A stretch of DNA of 64,000 nucleotides from the NCBI GenBank assembly GCA_023450085.1, contig JAEXHI010000031.1:372001-436000 (forward strand), given 5' to 3'. Below are positions 36,001 to 44,559 of this stretch, one piece after another. The translations under genes were made by a program, and so were the position numbers. This DNA comes from Bacteroidota bacterium. GTDB lineage: Bacteria > Bacteroidota > Bacteroidia > Sphingobacteriales > Sphingobacteriaceae. Below the pieces are notes generated by a model that had not been told where the DNA came from, searched no databases, and saw nothing but the letters and a program-made list of their open reading frames with translations. The stretch's first letter is position 1. Every line of letters starts with the position of its first letter.

Positions 36001-37111
36001 GGCTAAACGTATCGCTTTTCCTATTCCAATAATTAAGTCCTCCTCCTTCTGTTCCTATCCATACATTGCCTAAATGATCTTCCTGAAAGCTACCTACTAT
36101 CGGGTGACTTAATCCGCCTGGGCTAGGATTAAAATATCGTATACGGGAATCGTAAAGTGAACAGTAAGCAATCTTACCACCATAAGTACCTATCCACGCC
36201 CCTTGATCGGGGTCGGGATAAATGGTCCAAATAGAATTATTGGGCAACGAGAAAGCATCATTCAAGTTCATGCGCAAAAAGTTGCTGGCTTCGGTGGCTG
36301 GATCATAAAAGAAAAGTCCTGCTTGAGCCGCTACCCATATCACTCCTGTTTGATCTACATAAAGTTTTTTGGAAATAAAAGATTGGGTACCATTAATGAT
36401 CACGGGAATATTCTGTTTAACCACTCCAGTAGCATCGGTAACAAAAATTCCGCCCCGTTGAGTTAAAAAATAGTACAAGCCTTTGTACGCTAAAGCATCG
36501 TTTACGGCATTTGCCGGACCACCAAAATTGGCAAATGGAATAAACCTGCGCTTGGCCATATCCACTTTTTGAAGTGCGGCATCTTGAGTAATGTAAATAC
36601 CGCCATTTAAGCTGATCAGGTTATTGAAAGATTGATTTTTTGGCAATAAAAAACCATCTGTTTTGTTGGTTTGCGGATCATATCGTTTTAAACTATCGGC
36701 CGACATCATGTACAGTTTGCCGTCGCTGTGCAAACAAAGGGAACGGACTTTCCCATCAATCACCACCTCGAATGAGAATTGATCGTAATTGAACTTTAAC
36801 AAACCATGTCCAGTGCTCAGAAATAAATTTCCCTTTTTATCCCTGATCACTGAACCAAAACCCCATTTTACCTTGGGTTTAATAGAAAAAACAATATCAT
36901 TTAGCTGGTAAAAATTGTTACCATCATACATGAAAAGCGCATCGGGGCCTGTGTACCACATTCTTCCCAAGCTATCTTTAGCCATGCTTTGAATTCCGCC
37001 GTAGTAGGAAGTTTCGGGCATGATATGGAACCGATACTTCGAAACATCAATAGCAAAAACACTCTTACAAAGGAGGATAAGGAAGCAAGCAAGCAGACCG
37101 TATTTTTTCAT
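33041..37111 (-). CDS. Hybrid two-component system (HTCS) regulator of the PUL
   Basis: A 1356-residue one-protein signalling system. After a signal peptide (ends SVFA) comes a periplasmic double beta-propeller with repeated DxxGxxWxGT-type blades (about 25-690), then a Y_Y_Y domain (about 700-785) and a membrane span (about 788-808). The histidine kinase has NISHDLKTPL with His831, the N-box NLFSNALKYTP near 946-956 and the G-box GLGLAIVKEL. The receiver (1099-1215) has phospho-acceptor Asp1149 in IITDLVMPNK. A C-terminal AraC double HTH (about 1255-1350) completes it. Known HTCS proteins sense oligosaccharide in the periplasm and activate their PUL. Paired 21-bp repeats in front of operons A, B and C are its likely targets. 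It lies between the operons and is transcribed from the 37112-37285 gap. Confidence 0.93.
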   Translation of the reverse strand: MKKYGLLACFLILLCKSVFAIDVSKYRFHIMPETSYYGGIQSMAKDSLGRMWYTGPDALFMYDGNNFYQLNDIVFSIKPKVKWGFGSVIRDKKGNLFLSTGHGLLKFNYDQFSFEVVIDGKVRSLCLHSDGKLYMMSADSLKRYDPQTNKTDGFLLPKNQSFNNLISLNGGIYITQDAALQKVDMAKRRFIPFANFGGPANAVNDALAYKGLYYFLTQRGGIFVTDATGVVKQNIPVIINGTQSFISKKLYVDQTGVIWVAAQAGLFFYDPATEASNFLRMNLNDAFSLPNNSIWTIYPDPDQGAWIGTYGGKIAYCSLYDSRIRYFNPSPGGLSHPIVGSFQEDHLGNVWIGTEGGGLNYWNRKSDTFSHFVKSTGNSPNSNMIKRLKFDPQSKQLYISAFSGGIGTYDISSGRFGSLGFLSPESKQPLTVYDYVRDQQGTWWMTDPDKSFFYKKTAQGPIEMTRVIGTNGEKLYLEIEALFLNKQNQICLVTHQGLFVVDPNTQKVLKHYMIKDASYSANYLCSFYLAANGDLWLGTLGKGVNVLKPNGSYVNYSSTNGLPAKMVFGILEDNASKNMWLSTSDGLYYYDAKTKAFEKARFYQENSCGSFYIRAAYKTSKGEMLFGGTNGFLLFDPAYLNKNPQKPRVFFTGFFVNNKQITPQTEQSPLAKDIASLSNQKENRIRLSSKQSNVEIRFSADSYLSADKNQFAYRMKGLGEKWQIIYNNQRSVQFLNLPSGDYTFEIKASNNDGLWGDQISRLYIHVDPPFFLSWWAYCFYIALAFALLFFITRYYTNKKVFNERLALEALKEKNMRELNQARTDFFTNISHDLKTPLTLVLQPLKQLKETLGTNDSAKGYMGLIEKNVTRIQRMISQLLRFREIESQKITLNPQIGDFINFVRDVFGLFELYANKKEIETNISTYQDNLQVAFDYDVIEKILTNLFSNALKYTPNKGYVGVRIYAATEEEKQRLAQPLDEQETAYISIEVLNSGDGFSEEQIATLFTSFNRLSSHRPTFEESSGLGLAIVKELVDVLGGQIWMVNKADKVSFTIMLPLKTQASTGDMQSNVYDYTISEIDDIILDTEESENATTSARKANSLLLIEDDPAMRAYMEQRLSERYNVYTASDGVEGLIKAEKIYPQLIITDLVMPNKNGFEVCRSLRHNFKTSHIPIIMISGNGDDNQNKIKALEYGASVFIDKPFDVDYLLQQIDTILKNQKELKEKYSKRIQVDPANVTITSMDEELLMKAMKVIEQNIANANYSVDDFVSDMNVGRTILYQKIHDIVGMSIKEFILNIRLKRSAYLLEKSDLTVAEVAYQTGFNNAKYFSVCFKKQFEISPSEMKKKSSTGTGKK

Positions 37112-37144
37112 TTACCCAAAAAGCTGTTCATTATATAATTTAGT

Positions 37145-37254
37145 CTTCAACAGGCTCAGACCGACAATATGGTTTTTAATAAATAATCCTCGACAGACTC
37201 AAACTGACAAAGGGATTTTCGACAAGTAGCCCTGAACAAGGTCAAGCTGACAGT
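37145..37254. repeat. Three degenerate copies of a CGACAGRCTCAAACTGACAA element
   Basis: Copies are at about 37145-37166, 37187-37210 and 37230-37254 (cttcaacaggctcagacc, cctcgacagactcaaact and ccctgaacaaggtcaagct type). They fill the gap between the GH3 end and the HTCS start, where the HTCS promoter should be. No 21-bp paired TTTTGTAC site is present, so the HTCS gene does not seem autoregulated by that site. Confidence 0.45.
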
Positions 37255-37285
37255 CGAAATTTAAATAAATCCCTGTTTGAGTGCC

Positions 37286-39481
37286 TTAATCTACGATTTC
37301 TATCTTAATTTTCTTATTCTTCACCAAAATATTGTAATCTCCAGCTTCTAGGAAACGCTTTCCTTCCCCGTCTACAAAACTAAGGTCTCGCTCTGGATTG
37401 ATTTCAAATTTATAAGTCTTGGTTTCGCCTTTCTTTAAAAGTTGTTTTTCAAAATGTTTAAGCTCTTTAATTGGTCGAGAAATGCTTGAAACAGGGTCTT
37501 GGATAAACCAATGTACGGTTTCCACCCCATCCCTATCACCAGTATTGCTCACGGGAATTTCTACCACTAGTTTGTCGCCACGTTTAATTTGTGTAGCAGA
37601 TACTTTCAAATCTCCATACTGAAAAGTGGTATAGCTTAAGCCATGCGCAAATTCGTATAAAGGCGTACTTGGAATGTCTTGATATTTACCTTGGTGCGGG
37701 CGGGCACTTTGTCTGTAATTGTAATAAATTGGGATTTGACCTGTAGAATAAGGGAAAGTCATGGATAATTTGCCAGAAGGATTTACCCTTCCAGACAACA
37801 CTCCTGCCAATGGTTTACCGCCAGGGGTACCTGGGTGCCACATGGTTAAAATGGCATCGCTTATTGGCTCTAAACGGTTAAGCTCCAACGGGCGGCCGCT
37901 TGACAATACCAATATCACAGGTTTGCCTAGCTTTTTTAATTCCATGGCCAACTCTTCTTGTATTGGTGGCAATGCAATGGTTGAACGTGAAGCATTTTCG
38001 CCACTCCAGTTCTTTTTCTCGCCCAAGCAAAGTACAATTACATCAGCATTTGCCGCTACATTTTTAGCTTCGTCAAAAGTCTTTTTTTCCTGCCCGTCAA
38101 AGTCGCAACCTAAAGCATAGGTTATTTCTGCTTTGCCTTTATATTCTGCCTTTAAGGCATCAACCACAGTGGTCACGTCTTCGGCATTACCTTGGGCTGC
38201 CCATGAACCTAGCAAATGCCATTTGGTTTGTGCTATGGGACCAATTACCGCAATTTTAGCCACCTTGTTTAATGGCAAAGTTTTATTCTGGTTCTTCAAC
38301 AAAACAATCGATTCTTCGGCCAACTGCTCCGCAATCTTCATGCTTTCTGGGCGATAAAACCTTTGTTTTTCGGTGGTAGTTGGCGTATATGGACGGTCAA
38401 ATAATCCTAAACGGAATTTAACCCTTAAAACTCTTCTTACCGCATCGTTTAACGAAGCTTCAGATACCTTGCCTTCTTTTACCAAGTCACCAAGATGGTT
38501 ATCGTAGCACCTGTTCATCATGTCCATTTCTACTCCAGCGGTAAAAGCTTTTAGCGCCGCTTCCTTTTTATTGGCCGCTACGCCTTGCGGACGTAACTGT
38601 TCTATGGAGCCCCAATCGGAAACTACAAAACCATCATGTTTCCAACGGTCTTTAAGTACTTCGGTTAAGGTATAATGGTTGGCAGAGCCTGGCGTTCCAC
38701 TAATATCATTAAAAGAACTCATTAAAGTGGCTGCTCCGGCTTTCACACCTTGTTCGTAAGGCAGCATGTAAGTATCCCATAGTGTTTGTCTCGATATTTC
38801 TGAGTACACATAATCACGTCCGGCTTCCGAGGCACCGTAACCTACATAATGCTTCAAACAAGCCGCTACATTCTTTTCGCTCGACATATCTTTCCCTTGG
38901 TAACCTTTCACCGAAGCCACGGTAAATACCGCATTGGTGTAAGGATCTTCGCCGTAACCTTCGGCCACACGACCCCAACGACCGTCTCTAGCCACATCAA
39001 TCATGGGCGAGAAAGTCCAATCTACTCCCGACATTCGAGCTTCTTGGGCCGCTACTCCACAGGCTTGCTCCACCAATGCAGGGTTCCACGAGCAGGCCTG
39101 ACCTAAGGAAATAGGGTAAATGGTCCTGAAACCATGAATAACATCATAACCAAAGATGATGGGAATACCCAAACGACTTTGTTCCATGGCCTTTTTTTGC
39201 ACTTTATTACGCAAATCGGCATTACTGCCGAAATAGATGAGCGAGCCAATTTGAGCGGGGATATCGTTCACTGGATCGGCCATGTTATTGGCATTGTCGT
39301 TACGTCCTAAGGTGAACTGGTTAAGCTGCATCACTTTTTCTTCCAAAGTCATGCGGGCCAATAAATCGTCAATACGTTTTTCTATCGGTTGCTTGGCATC
39401 TTTATATAGGGGATTTTCTTTTTTATAAGCAGAAAATAAGGTAATGGTAATAACGGATAACAGTAAGGTAACCTTTTTCAT
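37286..39481 (-). CDS. GH3 family beta-glycosidase (BglX-like)
   Basis: A 731-residue GH3 enzyme. A TIM-barrel domain includes KHYVGYGASEAGRDY and the nucleophile strand GFVVSDWGS (Asp289). The alpha/beta sandwich reads IVLLKNQNKTLPLNK through VLSSGRPLELNRLEP. A fibronectin-III-like C-terminus carries AHGLSYTTFQYGDLKV. GH3 members of this type remove beta-linked glucose or xylose from oligosaccharide ends. The N-terminus looks like a lipoprotein signal, but the lipobox Cys is Tyr19 (LFSAYKKEN), so it may be periplasmic and soluble or tethered by an uncleaved signal. It is the last gene of operon C, 11 bp after the GH35-derived gene. Confidence 0.92.
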   Translation of the reverse strand: MKKVTLLLSVITITLFSAYKKENPLYKDAKQPIEKRIDDLLARMTLEEKVMQLNQFTLGRNDNANNMADPVNDIPAQIGSLIYFGSNADLRNKVQKKAMEQSRLGIPIIFGYDVIHGFRTIYPISLGQACSWNPALVEQACGVAAQEARMSGVDWTFSPMIDVARDGRWGRVAEGYGEDPYTNAVFTVASVKGYQGKDMSSEKNVAACLKHYVGYGASEAGRDYVYSEISRQTLWDTYMLPYEQGVKAGAATLMSSFNDISGTPGSANHYTLTEVLKDRWKHDGFVVSDWGSIEQLRPQGVAANKKEAALKAFTAGVEMDMMNRCYDNHLGDLVKEGKVSEASLNDAVRRVLRVKFRLGLFDRPYTPTTTEKQRFYRPESMKIAEQLAEESIVLLKNQNKTLPLNKVAKIAVIGPIAQTKWHLLGSWAAQGNAEDVTTVVDALKAEYKGKAEITYALGCDFDGQEKKTFDEAKNVAANADVIVLCLGEKKNWSGENASRSTIALPPIQEELAMELKKLGKPVILVLSSGRPLELNRLEPISDAILTMWHPGTPGGKPLAGVLSGRVNPSGKLSMTFPYSTGQIPIYYNYRQSARPHQGKYQDIPSTPLYEFAHGLSYTTFQYGDLKVSATQIKRGDKLVVEIPVSNTGDRDGVETVHWFIQDPVSSISRPIKELKHFEKQLLKKGETKTYKFEINPERDLSFVDGEGKRFLEAGDYNILVKNKKIKIEIVD

Positions 39482-39492
39482 GATTGTTTAAC

Positions 39493-40290
39493 TTATTTAA
39501 AAACGGGTGTTTGCGATAGTTTCATTGTTTTTTGTTGGTTGTTTTTTAATTCAAAAACGACGATTTCATTTTCACCCTGCACCAAATTTTCGGTAGGGAT
39601 CAAGATGGAACGTTGCTTTTCTTCTTCCCAATAGGATCCTAGATATTTGCTGTTGATCCATACTTCGCCCATTCCCCAACCAGAAATATCCAAGTAGGTA
39701 TTTTTTACATCCTTTGGGCTAAAAGTACCTTTGTAAAAACCTGGGCCAGCATCATTAACATTACTATCAAAATGGAGATTTTTAGTAGGGAACTTTCGAA
39801 TATTGAGGGGTAAAATCTTCCAATTTTCAATCTCGTTTCCATCCAAAGTGATGCCACCAAATAAGCCTTTAGAATTGTCCGTAATTTCAGGACCGTAGGT
39901 AATCCTGCCAATGTTCTCTACATAAATCTGCAACAAGTATTTTCCAGGTTCGGTTTTAATGGCCATTTTCTTACGGTTGTCGGTCAGTGTTCCCTGTAGT
40001 TTCCCATTCACATACACGGCAGCATAATCACGTACATTTTCCAGCTCAAGTTCTTCACTATCAGATTGGGTGGTGATTTCCGCTTGATAAAGTATATAAC
40101 CAAATTCAACGTTCAGATCGTTCATGGACAACAAGCGCTCCGACTCCACCGCAGGTAAATAAACCTGTGCCAAGGAAGCCTTTTTATCCAAGGTGATTTC
40201 CTGCGCATGCAATACCTGAGCTCCTAACATACTTAAACTTAACGCTGTTGCTTTTAATGAGCCTAATGCTCTTAACGTTTTCCAATCCAT
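39493..40290 (-). CDS. Orphan C-terminal beta-sandwich region of a GH35-type beta-galactosidase
   Basis: A 265-residue secreted protein (signal ends QVLHAQ, about residue 30). From residue about 55 it matches the part of bacterial GH35 beta-galactosidases that follows the catalytic barrel. MNDLNVEFGYILYQAEI and DYAAVYVNGKLQGTL come first, and GPGFYKGTFSPKDVKNTYLD with GWGMGEVWINSKYLGSYW forms the galactose-binding-like jelly roll. The TIM barrel with both catalytic Glu is missing, yet a signal peptide is joined directly to the linker. It is packed 11-12 bp from both neighbours, so there is no room for a lost 5' part here. It may be a sugar-binding helper protein or a deletion derivative. It is not expected to hydrolyse by itself. 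Confidence 0.75.
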   Translation of the reverse strand: MDWKTLRALGSLKATALSLSMLGAQVLHAQEITLDKKASLAQVYLPAVESERLLSMNDLNVEFGYILYQAEITTQSDSEELELENVRDYAAVYVNGKLQGTLTDNRKKMAIKTEPGKYLLQIYVENIGRITYGPEITDNSKGLFGGITLDGNEIENWKILPLNIRKFPTKNLHFDSNVNDAGPGFYKGTFSPKDVKNTYLDISGWGMGEVWINSKYLGSYWEEEKQRSILIPTENLVQGENEIVVFELKNNQQKTMKLSQTPVFK

Positions 40291-40301
40291 CTGACCTACT
40301 C

Positions 40302-43031
40302 CTATTTAGTTAAAAACGATTGTATAAATGATTCTTCTACCTGCACTTCGGGTGCAAACTGATTACTTTTCACATAATTATCGATACTGTAAAGCAATTG
40401 CTGTGTGGCTGGACGTTTGTCCATATCTTTTTGGGTATCTAAAGCCAATACCAACAATTTTCCGCCGTTCATTTTAGCTTCGAAACCAATACCCAATTTT
40501 TGATTATTGTCGTAACTGTCAATAATTTGAATAAACGGACGAAGCTTTTCAGGAGCGTTTTGCATCTCAATTACTTTAGCATTGTTCAAGATATCCCACC
40601 ATTGCCAATCGGTATGATAAGAAGTAGTGAAATCTTTAAACATCCCTTGTTTGTGGTGTATTAAACTTCCGATGGTCATTGGTGGCCAAGCAAACATGAT
40701 AGGATTCCAAAAGTGGTTATGGAAAACTGATTTACGGCCTTTCACTTGGTTTGGTGATGGATAAAGCACCACCGTTTTACCCTGCGCCAATTGTTTTTTG
40801 GCAGCATCATCATATACGGTGGTATAAAGGACCTGATCGGTAGACTTCATTAAATTTTGATGCGGTGGGTACACCCAAATGTCCCAACTGTTTTTGATTT
40901 GGTCGTTCACCGATACATGTACCGTAAGTTTTTGCTTGTTGGCAACGCCTTTTAAAGGAATGGCAAATTCGCCTACAGGAAATACCCCATCATTACCAAT
41001 AGTTTGGGTTTTTAAGTTCCCCTTTTGCAATACTTTTCCCGTTTCGTCGGTAAGCCACCATTTTAGTTTGGCATTTTTAAGGGCCGAATTACTGTAGTTA
41101 TACACTTCGGCTTTGCCGGTGAAGGTTTCGTTATTGAAATAGGCACTCTTCTCGTAACGCAATAAAGCTACAGTAGGGCCACAAAATTCTTTAAATTTTT
41201 CTGGTGTAACCAAACCTTTCGAATCCCAGAAAGGATCCAAAATACCTACAGAGGCATAACCTTGGCCAGGGAAATCATTGATAGACAGCAATTGGAAACC
41301 AGCCGATTTTGAAGAACGTAACAGTGCTTCAATCACTGCTTTGTATTCTAAAACGGTTAATGCTCCTGAAGCACGGAAAAAGTCGTTAGCTTGGTCAAGC
41401 ATTCCATTTTTTTGCAAAAGATCCCTAAACACCTCAAAGTTGCGGGCTTCTACAGGGCTGTTGGCATATTTTTTAATTTCCTCAAAATTAGGATACACGC
41501 AACGCTGTCCTGATTCGTGAGAAATTACAGGAACATCTACATCTGATTCAGCACTTCTATCCCAATCGGTATTGGGCAAGCCTTCGTAAACTTTTACAGG
41601 TCCTTTGTTGGTTTGTTGAGACACGTAATATTGGTCTGATTTCACTCGGGTACGTGCCGTAGAACCGCTAAACAGGTGACGCGAATCCAGTTTTCTACCT
41701 TCGGCGGTCAGCTCTTCAATAAAATCGAAGTTACCCGTAATTTCATTGCCATTACAATACAGCACAAATGACGGATGGTTACCATATTCCTTTAAAATGG
41801 CTTTAATTTCCCTACGGAAAAAGTTGTAACGGTCTTCATCGGGTTCGGCATCTTTACCCCACATTGGCATTTCTACTTCAAAGTAAATCCCATGCTTATC
41901 GGCCATGCGAAAAGCGGCTTTTGGTGGGCACCATGAGTGGAAACGTAAGTGGTTCAATCCGTAATCTTTCATAAGCAACATGATGCGTTCCCACGAGGCA
42001 TCATCTACAGGAGCATGACCCGTTTTAGGGAACACTGCATTTTCCACATTGCCCCTTAAATGGATAGGACGGTTATTGAGCAGTACATGGCTTTTGCCTT
42101 GTTTCACTTCACGCATGCCGAAAGTATCGGCTTTGGTATGCTGATAGTTATTTTTCCCATCAGAAGTGTTCAAATGAGCGGTTATTTGATAAAGATTGGG
42201 ATTAAACTCGTCCCATAGTTTTACATTTTTACCCAGTGGAATGGTACTCTCTACAAAAGTAACCGAGTCATTACTAACTACATCAACCTCACTTTTAAGG
42301 TTGTAATTTGGTCCAGTAATGGTAAAAGCAGCTTTTCCCTTCACCTGTTTCTTCGTATCGTTATTTACCTGCAACCTTACCTTAATGGAGTTGTTGGCAA
42401 TGTTTGGATAAACCTGTAGGTCTTCCACAAAAACTGGATCAATGGCAATAAGCTTCATTTCTCCCAATATCCCGTTCCAGTTAATTTGGGTAAACTCGGT
42501 ATGGGCGTGGTTCCATTTATGGGTTTTGTACTGGAATCTGTTATCGATACAAACGGTGATACGGTGTGTTTTACCAGGCTTTACAAAATCGGTTAAATCG
42601 TGGTTATGGGGCACACTGATGTAGTCTATTTGGCTTACCTCTTTGGTATCTACATAAATAGAACTTAACCAATGGGTACGTTCAAAGTACATAAAAATGC
42701 GTTTTCCTTTCCAAGCAGCAGGGATTTCGATATCACGTTGATACCAGGCTGGGCCCATGTATTCGTATTTACGGGTCAAGCGGTCGATGTATTGGTAAGG
42801 ATTTTTATAACCAATTTGATGGTCATCGGTAATGCCTGGAAGTTGGATGGTTTCCTGCAATAAATGATTATAGCGCGGCGATAATGAGCCTCTACGAAAA
42901 TCCATTACATCGGTTTGGAATCTCCAAGTACCTGATAAATCTAAAACGGTTTGTGCTTTTAGTGCTCCTACCTGCGCTACTAGCACGATCAAAAATATAC
43001 GGGTAAGGTGTCTTAATAACTGATTATTCAT
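40302..43031 (-). CDS. GH2 family glycoside hydrolase
   Basis: A 909-residue enzyme with a signal ending VGALKAQ (about residue 27). The GH2 sugar-binding domain is at about 28-200 (LSGTWRFQTDVMDFRRG, AWYQRDIEIPAAWKGKRIFM), and the immunoglobulin-like domain at about 200-305. The TIM barrel has HLRFHSWCPPKAAF, acid/base Glu430 in LYCNGNEITG and probable nucleophile Glu506 in VISHESGQRC. An extra C-terminal region follows (about 620-909). Specificity (galactoside, mannoside or other) cannot be read from sequence alone, and the uronate NxK motif of glucuronidases was not found. It lies between CE15 (56 bp) and the GH35-derived gene (11 bp). Confidence 0.85.
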   Translation of the reverse strand: MNNQLLRHLTRIFLIVLVAQVGALKAQTVLDLSGTWRFQTDVMDFRRGSLSPRYNHLLQETIQLPGITDDHQIGYKNPYQYIDRLTRKYEYMGPAWYQRDIEIPAAWKGKRIFMYFERTHWLSSIYVDTKEVSQIDYISVPHNHDLTDFVKPGKTHRITVCIDNRFQYKTHKWNHAHTEFTQINWNGILGEMKLIAIDPVFVEDLQVYPNIANNSIKVRLQVNNDTKKQVKGKAAFTITGPNYNLKSEVDVVSNDSVTFVESTIPLGKNVKLWDEFNPNLYQITAHLNTSDGKNNYQHTKADTFGMREVKQGKSHVLLNNRPIHLRGNVENAVFPKTGHAPVDDASWERIMLLMKDYGLNHLRFHSWCPPKAAFRMADKHGIYFEVEMPMWGKDAEPDEDRYNFFRREIKAILKEYGNHPSFVLYCNGNEITGNFDFIEELTAEGRKLDSRHLFSGSTARTRVKSDQYYVSQQTNKGPVKVYEGLPNTDWDRSAESDVDVPVISHESGQRCVYPNFEEIKKYANSPVEARNFEVFRDLLQKNGMLDQANDFFRASGALTVLEYKAVIEALLRSSKSAGFQLLSINDFPGQGYASVGILDPFWDSKGLVTPEKFKEFCGPTVALLRYEKSAYFNNETFTGKAEVYNYSNSALKNAKLKWWLTDETGKVLQKGNLKTQTIGNDGVFPVGEFAIPLKGVANKQKLTVHVSVNDQIKNSWDIWVYPPHQNLMKSTDQVLYTTVYDDAAKKQLAQGKTVVLYPSPNQVKGRKSVFHNHFWNPIMFAWPPMTIGSLIHHKQGMFKDFTTSYHTDWQWWDILNNAKVIEMQNAPEKLRPFIQIIDSYDNNQKLGIGFEAKMNGGKLLVLALDTQKDMDKRPATQQLLYSIDNYVKSNQFAPEVQVEESFIQSFLTK

Positions 43032-43087
43032 TGCGGTTCTTATATCAAATGTTTCTTTCGTGTGTATAGCGTTGATTTTTTAAAAAC

Positions 43088-44368
43088 TTATTTAAGGTGT
43101 TTATCGGCGAATTTGACGAACTGTTGCCAGTCGTATAAATTGATGTCGTGATTGCCCGAGCGTACATGATAGCCAATGGCTCCGTTCATGATAGGTTCAT
43201 TTATTTTTGGAGCCTCAACCCCTTTAATGCCATCCAAACCAAATAGCTCGTAAACAGGCGTGGCATGTACACCTGATAGGAACTCCCCTTTTGGATCGGC
43301 CCATAAATCTTCGGCTGCACTGGCAATGTACACTGGACGAGGGGCCATTAGGGCTACCAATTGATGTTGGTCTACCGCTAAATCTTCTTCACGGTCATTG
43401 TACTGCTTAAAGTTTTCGCAAAACCAATGCGGAAAAAGGGTGTTGATCTTGCGGAAAGTTTCTCCAAATTTTCTTCTGGAAATGGCCGCTCCACCGCAAC
43501 CTGAGTCATTGGAAATGGCCATGGCAAAGCGTTGGTCAATAGCGCCTGTCCATAAGGCAGTTTTACCATGACGAGAGTGCCCTACTACAGCTACTTTTTT
43601 GCTATCAATATCTTCATCAGTTTCAAAATAATCCATGGCACAACTTAAGCCCCAAGCCCAAGCGGCTAGGGTTCCCCATTCATCGGCTGCAGGTTTGGTT
43701 TGACCTTTTTGGTAAAAAAGCGGTTGTACCCCGTTTTGATAACCATCGTCGTAATCGGGATCAATATCACCACGGTAAACGGTAGCTATGGCATAACCAT
43801 TGGCAATTAGCATTTCAATAGGCCAACGCGAAGCTTCAGCACCTCGTTTAAAAGTCCCCATTTGTATTTCGCTGCCACCTTGCTTGGGTTTCATGCGGGT
43901 AATGGACTCGGTAATATTCGGATCGTCGGAAACAGTGTGGTTACCTTTAAAGTTAAGACCAAAAAACATAGGCGCTGCACCATTGCGTTTATTGGGCACA
44001 TACATTAAGATGGTCATGTAGTGCTTTTCATCTTTGGTAAAATAAACAGCTACTTCCTTGCGGGTAGCCATATTATTAATCGCATAACGGTCTTCGTTCA
44101 ACACTTTAAAATGCAGCTCTTTTGGATGTGCAGGTGCCTTACCGTACACCTGCGTTTCAAAGATTTGTAAGATTTCTTTTCTACGCTCCTTGTTCCATTT
44201 ATCCTTGGTATCTACCGCTTGACCATTTTCCATTTTTAAGGGATTGGGCAAGGTATAAGTAGGAACTTTGGACTCGTCGTAATTAGGTTGTTGGGCATAT
44301 CCCACTGCTGGCATCAATAGCGATATCAACCATATACGGGTTAAGCTTTTATATCGATTGTATTTCAT
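43088..44368 (-). CDS. CE15 glucuronoyl esterase-like alpha/beta hydrolase
   Basis: A 426-residue secreted esterase (signal ends VGYAQQ). The nucleophile elbow VVGHSRHGK has Ser265 in the GxSRxGK pattern of glucuronoyl esterases. The catalytic His is His407 in RSGNHDINLYDW. The canonical acid position after the elbow reads NDSGCGGAA (Asp288, where Glu is usual). A second acidic candidate is Glu353/Asp354 in SAAEDLWADP, as used by some bacterial members. CE15 enzymes cut ester bonds on the carboxylate of (4-O-methyl-)glucuronic acid. This fits the neighbouring beta-glucuronidase-type GH2, from which it is separated by the 191-bp gap holding a palindromic element. Confidence 0.85.
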   Translation of the reverse strand: MKYNRYKSLTRIWLISLLMPAVGYAQQPNYDESKVPTYTLPNPLKMENGQAVDTKDKWNKERRKEILQIFETQVYGKAPAHPKELHFKVLNEDRYAINNMATRKEVAVYFTKDEKHYMTILMYVPNKRNGAAPMFFGLNFKGNHTVSDDPNITESITRMKPKQGGSEIQMGTFKRGAEASRWPIEMLIANGYAIATVYRGDIDPDYDDGYQNGVQPLFYQKGQTKPAADEWGTLAAWAWGLSCAMDYFETDEDIDSKKVAVVGHSRHGKTALWTGAIDQRFAMAISNDSGCGGAAISRRKFGETFRKINTLFPHWFCENFKQYNDREEDLAVDQHQLVALMAPRPVYIASAAEDLWADPKGEFLSGVHATPVYELFGLDGIKGVEAPKINEPIMNGAIGYHVRSGNHDINLYDWQQFVKFADKHLK

Positions 44369-44429
44369 TGTGGTGAATTGATTACCGTTTTACTTTTTAT
44401 TTGTTAAGCCGTCATTGCGGCGCCTTTTT

Positions 44430-44522
44430 CGTCATTGCGAGGTACGAAGCAATACTAAAGCAACATGCAATCCGTTCAACAACCGTTGTAAGATTGCTTC
44501 GTCATTCTTCCTCGCAATGACG
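44430..44522. repeat. 93-bp palindromic CGTCATTGCGAGG element inside operon C
   Basis: The left arm CGTCATTGCGAGG (44430-44442) continues with ACGAAGCAAT. The right arm runs ATTGCTTCGT through CCTCGCAATGACG (ending 44522). An extra half-copy is at 44410-44418 and another at 44530-44545. It is a non-coding MITE- or REP-like element between two genes of one operon and may fold into a large mRNA hairpin. Confidence 0.7.
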
Positions 44523-44559
44523 AGCAGGACGTCTCGCAATGACGAGTTAAGTGCTAGCT

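Noticed and set aside
39493..40290. Pseudogene call for the GH35-derived gene
   Set aside because: It has an intact frame, a signal peptide and operon spacing. It is better described as a reduced but maintained gene.
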